A stretch of DNA of 6,617 nt from Rhodopirellula sp. GTDB lineage: Bacteria; Planctomycetota; Planctomycetia; Pirellulales; Pirellulaceae. The notes under the pieces are model-generated. The model had not been told where the DNA came from. It saw nothing but the letters and a program-made list of their open reading frames with translations, and did no database searches. The stretch's first letter is position 1, and every line of letters starts with the position of its first letter. Below are positions 1-6,000 of this stretch, in pieces. A program made the position numbers and the translations under genes. The stretch is taken from assembly GCA_002714565.1 (NCBI GenBank), contig PAXU01000028.1:20148-26764 (forward strand), written 5' to 3'.

Positions 1-3000
1 CGATTGTGTCGGAGTTTACGGTGATCTCGTCTTGAACCGGTTGAGTGGTTGTGTTTACAGCAACTTCAAGATCGCCACCGAGTCCAAATGCACTTCCGAC
101 TTCGACACTGACATTTGCCGAAATGTTTCCAGCTAATCCGTTATCGGTGAGCAATAGATAGCTGGAGCCATCAGTGAGTTCCATTCCAGCCACATTAGCT
201 TGTATGTCCTCGCCAATGATTCGAATTCGTCGATCGCCAAAGCTGTTGGTTGATTGCTCAAACACAAACAAACCGTTTAGATTTTGATTGAGGCCGTTAG
301 GGTCGATAGTGAAGCTTTGGGCTTCACCTCTGGCATCAGCTGTGAATCGTATATATGGTCCCGCACTTACACTTAGGTTTTCGGTGCTACCGTCTGCTAG
401 GACGAAATTCTGATTAACACCTATCGGCATTGTGTTGAGAGTCAGACTATATGTCGCATTTAGTGTAAATGGTACAGATGGATTCAGATCGACCTGTCCT
501 ATAGTTAAATTCGCGGCAATACCATCACCATTGACGACTAAGAATCCATCGATGTCTGATACGGTAATCAGTGGTGTGTCTGTTGCTGCACCGAGTGTCA
601 GCGTAGCATCCGATAGTGCAGCGGTAACGACTCGTTGACCATTATCTTGAGTTGTCTGCTCAAATTGCAGTGCATTGAATTCAAGACGCTGCCCGGCAAT
701 TTCAATATATGCTGCCTCACTCGAAGAGGCGGGTACAGAGTTGACATCGGTGCTTGCAAAGGTGTGGCCGCCAGGTAATGTGTCATCGTCTATCCATCTG
801 AGATCGGTGTCACGTTCACCGTTGGTGGCGATATATTGCGTCACAGTAACCGTATCAATAGTGCTTTCCGTCCGGATTTCACTGCTAGTCACCGTTACGA
901 TTACGTGAAGTTCGGCTAAAGAATTGCCCGTTGTGGCAACGATAGCATTGGCGATGTCTAACTCGAGATCATCATAAGTCACGTTAGTATTGGTATCATC
1001 AGCAGCAACAGTTATTTCTGTGTCAGCCGTTTGTTGATTTGTTAGCTGGTAACTGAGAGTGAACGATAAATCATCGGACAGACGAGAGCCCGTATCTACT
1101 TGTTTGATGCCATATACTGCGCCGTCGAGTTCTACGGCGATATCAATGTCGTTTGCACCTGCCGCATCTTCATCATGATCACCGAGGTCAATCGATATGG
1201 CATCAGTGGATCCATCAGATAGTGCCACTCCACTAGCAAATCCAAGCCAATCTCCATTTTCATCGTGACCGCGATTAATGTAGTAGAAATCTTGTGCATT
1301 TTCGGTGCTAACGGCCAAGTCGAGCAATCCGTCCGCATTGATATCTGCAGAATCGATCCATGTGGAATCTAGTGCCTGTCCGCTGACGGTAGTCGTTTGT
1401 GCTTGATCAAATAAGTCACCAGAGCCGTCACTCAGATAAATGCGATCTCCGCTGCCATAATTTGCGACGACGATATCGGCAAATCCATCACCATTAAGAT
1501 CACCAATTGTTGACGCACGAGTGTTTTCAGATTCAATACCGATAGCCGTCGGAATAATGTCTTCGTATGAGCCGTTATTAGGTGGACCAATATAGAGTAG
1601 GTTTGGACCATCACTGAAGGAGACGACCATGTCCGTATCTTCGCCGTCACCATTAATATCACCAAACGTAACTGATGTAGCATTTCCGGTCGCTGTTGTA
1701 ACAGCAGATACATCAACTCGGATATATGGCCCCGCAGGTACTGTGAGCGATTTGTCATCTATCCCGTCGTTATTCGTGTCCCAGTTAGCATCCAGTTGTT
1801 GGTCACCAGTATTGACCGAGACTTCGAATTGACCTGAAACCGTTGCTCCTGGGATACTGACACTCATCGTACCGGTTAGATATCCACCAACGCCATCATC
1901 GGTGACGATCAAATCCCCATTACCATCACTCAGTGACAGGTAGTTTACACTACCATCACCGATTCCAACCTGAGCGTTTGTTACTGTCAGGCGGGTAAGG
2001 CTATCCTGATTTGCGGTAGTCAATTTCTCGAAGGCGAACGAGCCACTGATTGATTGCCCAGCGATTATCAGTTTGGCATCATCCGCAGCGACTTTCACGT
2101 ACGGCCCCTCTGGCAGGCTTAAAGTCGTTGTTTCATTGCCGACGGTGAATTGCTCGTTAACAGCGATGTAGTTGTTGTCTTCGTCTTGTAAGTTGTTGAT
2201 TGCCAGGCTGTATGTGCCCGAGATTTCAACGTTGTCGCCGAAGTCTGCATCAAGCATGACCGCAGAACTGCCTGCAATGCCTGTATCGGTTAGCAGGAAC
2301 TGTCCATTACCATCAGATACCGAAACGATTCCAAGATCAGCAGAAATATCTGAAACGGTGATTCTGACAGCCTTCGGTGCTTCTTCAGCAATCGATTGTC
2401 CACTGGCAGCTAGAGTGGATTGCTCAATGCTGAAGTTTCCGGAAATTGTAGTGTCAGCAATATCCAGACTAGCCGTATCTCCTTCTACACCTGTTATGTC
2501 AACGCGAACATATGGTCCTGCAGGTATAGGTGTTGTTGCAATATCGGCATCATGATCAACAGCAGTGGAGCCGGTGTTTACCCTAAGTCCAATCACGGCA
2601 CCGTGTAAGTTAACAGCATCGGTTGCGAGTTCAATCTGGCCAATCGTTAAGTCGCCGGCGATTCCTGAATCGGACATCAGCATATCACCATCGATATTTT
2701 CAGCTACAAAGGTGCAGTTGGCATAATCCGATGGTGTATCACAGTCGGTGCCTAGCAGCAGCACAGCATCACTTACTGAAACTTGCAGTTCTGAGGCATT
2801 TTCAGCCGCTGTATAGCTTATAGATAAGTTGCCGGTATCGGGGATATGTAATAATTGGCCTAACAGATCGATAGTAATGTCGTTACCCGACAGCGATTTA
2901 GTATTTGCACTGATGGATTGATCGTTTGCAGCATCACCGTCACCAAAATCTAAAACTTGTTGCTGTCCAGTTGTATTGACACTGACTTCAACGGAGTTTG

Positions 3001-6000
3001 CAGCAAGAGTTATGTCTGGGATGCCCAGAATCTGAAGCGTACCCGATGCATACATTGCATGTTGCTGTCCAATTTTCCGTGCATGCAAAGAAACATTTGT
3101 GACGAGGAAACCACGTGCTGCTGGATTTACCTCTCCATCGATTAATCCGGGCCCCTGCCCAATGAACAGCGTGCCGGAATCGTCATCGATGATTAGATCG
3201 GTTCCATTCCAGCTGCCGCCAGCCTCGATCATGATAAAGTCACCGATGTTCATCGAAACATCAACATCAGTAAACTCGAAAATGTTATCTACAGTTCCGT
3301 TGTTGTCAGCATCGGTTGGGGCATCAAAAACAATCTCAAATGATTTTGCACCTACCGTAACTGTTTCATTGACAGCCAGTTTGCTGGTGTTGAATCGGGC
3401 TGACATGCTGACCGCAAACGATTCTCCCCCGAGATTACCAGAAGCAATACCTGCGATACCACCAGTTGTTGAACCATTTCCAGGTATTACAACAATCGCA
3501 CCTTCACCACTACCAAGTGTTTGTCCATCGTAGGAGACCGATAGGCCAGCAATACCGACCTCTACTTGCTTAGACCCATCCAGCAGGGTTGATTCTTCAA
3601 AGCTGTATTCGCCATTCAGCGATATGCTGTCGAATGAGACATATGACGACTGACCTAGGGCATCATCTAGAACATCAACTCTTGTATACGGTCCTGCAGG
3701 GATTTCAGTGTTTCCATCTGAAAGTGTGGCTGGTGCCGCTGTTGAATTGATCAGAATTTCTGCCCGGGCAATGGAAACAACTAAGTCTGAACCTAGTGAG
3801 ATACTGCTGTCGTTAACTTCAGCTTTTCCGTAGAATCCGGTATCACTGATCGTGAATTCCGCGTTGTTAGCGGTCACATCGACGATATCACCGCCCAATA
3901 TAATGTTCAAATCCGTGGCGTTGAGGCGAAGGGTGTCATCACCATTTTCCGCTATAGAAACTGTTGCTGCGGTAAGAATTTGTTCGGCAATTACAAATTC
4001 AACGGTTTCGCCCAGAGCGACGTAACCGGGGTCAATCTGTATCGATTCACCGCCCACTTCGATTGTTTGCAAGCTGTCTGTTGTATTAAATCTGAGTTCC
4101 CAGTTATCAGCGTCTACAGATACTCCAGGGATGTCTATTTGCGCTGTTCCAGAAACGGCACCATAAACGGTCGCAGCAGCAGGTGGGTTCTGAGGTGGAG
4201 CCCGCAGCATAACAACAGATCCCGATAAATCCGTCAAGTTAACAACGTCTGTACCGTTCACTTGTAATTTTAAGCCCGCATCCTCGAACATGATTTCAAG
4301 GATAGTAGCGTTTCCAACCTGCTGTTCGCTAAAGCTAAATTCACCCGTTGCGGTAAATAGGTCACCCAGCGTGACCTCAAGATCCGAACCGGTAAATTTG
4401 AAGTAAGGGCCGGCATCCAGATCAAACTCAACTTCTGAACCATCGATAGTGATGTTCTGACTAATTGCTTCATCTAGTTGATTGAACTCAATAGCAACTG
4501 CTCCGGACACCGCCAAACCTGGAACAAGGACTGAAACGTCACCTGAGATTTGACCCGCCAGGGATGGTTCGCCCGTTTCGTTATCAGGCTCACTAATCAG
4601 ATGACCACTTCCGTTTTCAAAGGCTAATAGTGCGTTTGTGCCATCACCAAGTTGAGCGGCTGCCTCTGAAATAGCTATATGAACAATTTTCTCACCATCA
4701 ATCGTATATTCCTGTACAGCAAATGAGCCGGTAATACTCTGGCTACCAATTGCAATGGAAGCATCACTTGCTGCTACACGTATATACGGTCCGGCTGGTA
4801 GTTCCAAAGAATGTGTTATGGAACCGATTTCCATCGAATCGCTTATAGAGCTTGCCGTGTTGTTAACTTCAATCTCGAATGCACCGCCAAATGCGATGTC
4901 GTTCATTGTTGTGGAGAGATTGCCGGAGAGTCGACCTGCGACACCATTAGGAGTAAGCAGGTAGTAACCGGAACCATTGGTAAATTCAACGACACCATCG
5001 GCAAGTAGTAGTGATGCATTATCAGCAACTGCTCTTACTACCGTTGAGCCATCATTAAGCGTAACTTCCTCCAACGCGAAATCTGAGGAGATCGTTTGTC
5101 CCAATACGGTTATCGATCCGCCTGTCACCTCGATTCGGAAGTATGGCCCAGCCGGAATTGATGAAATAGCTGTTGTGATGTCAGAGAACTGACCGGTTAC
5201 CACGTCTATCGTATTGTTGATACTGAGTGAAGCTGATCCAGTCAAAGTGATGCCTGGGATATTCACGCTTAGGTCTGCCTCGAGTGTTCCCGCAACACCT
5301 TCCGATGATGAAATCAGAAAACCGGATATGTTATCCGCGGAAACGGGTGCTGAGTTGCCTCCAAGAGTGACGTATCCATTTTCAATGGCAATGCGTAGGA
5401 CTTCCTGACCCGCTGCATCTACTAACTGCTCAAAACTGAGATCTCCACTAATTGTTTGTCCTGCAATCGTAATGGTGGCATCAGTTGCAGTAGCTGAGAC
5501 ATATGGCCCAGCAGGCATATCCAGACTGATGTTTAGACCACCTACGTTATATATGTCAGTCGCTGCCGTGAAGGATGTAGTCGAGTCATTGACATTAATT
5601 GCGAAGTTGCCGTCTATGCTAACGCCGGAAATGTCAGTTAATACGTCTGCTGCCAGCGTGCCAGCCATTCCATTCGGAGTTGCCACTAGCAGTCCGTTTA
5701 CATCAGCAGCATTGATGACGCCGCCAGCTAAATTCAGCGTGCCACCGGAAACACCTAGTACAACTGTTTCATCATATTCTTCGAATAATAAGTTTCCTGT
5801 GATTGATTGGCCCGCAATTGAAACCGTAGCATCTGTTGCTGTAAATCTCACATAAGGGCCAGCTTGAACAGTTAGCTCAATAGCTGTTCCAGCAATATCG
5901 AATGATTCGCTGACGGGCTGATAAGTATTGTTCAGCGTTAATCCGAATTCACCGTCTATCACGGATTCACCGGGAAGCGACACAGATACATTTCCGGCAA

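Larger units (their letters stand above)
773..1735 (-). repeat. Composite unit U13 interrupted by FG-GAP repeats (321 residues)
   Basis: Residues 1628-1948. It starts as a normal unit (AGPYIRVDVSAVTTATGNA), but at the point where the GQ strand pair should follow, the sequence turns into four FG-GAP/VCBS-like repeats (1100..1678) and then a separate beta segment (779..1099). The usual GQ, GVAG and IPG elements are not recognisable afterwards, so the rest of the host unit was either replaced or has drifted beyond recognition. The end is marked by LPGGH (764..778), a relic of LPAGPY that opens the next unit. Confidence 0.65.

Noticed and set aside
1432..1758. Minus-strand open frame of 108 codons over the FG-GAP region (also shorter ones at 598..786, 1132..1338 and 4270..4473)
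   Set aside because: They are in a different minus-strand frame from the long one. The long frame carries clear FG-GAP and AGPY motifs across the same bases, while these show none.
2172..2555. Plus-strand open frame of 127 codons, one of many short frames on that strand (others at 3099..3533, 5472..5855 and 5928..6317)
   Set aside because: All lie antisense to the continuous minus-strand repeat frame. They are Ser/Pro/Thr-rich shadows with no domain signal, and none has independent support.
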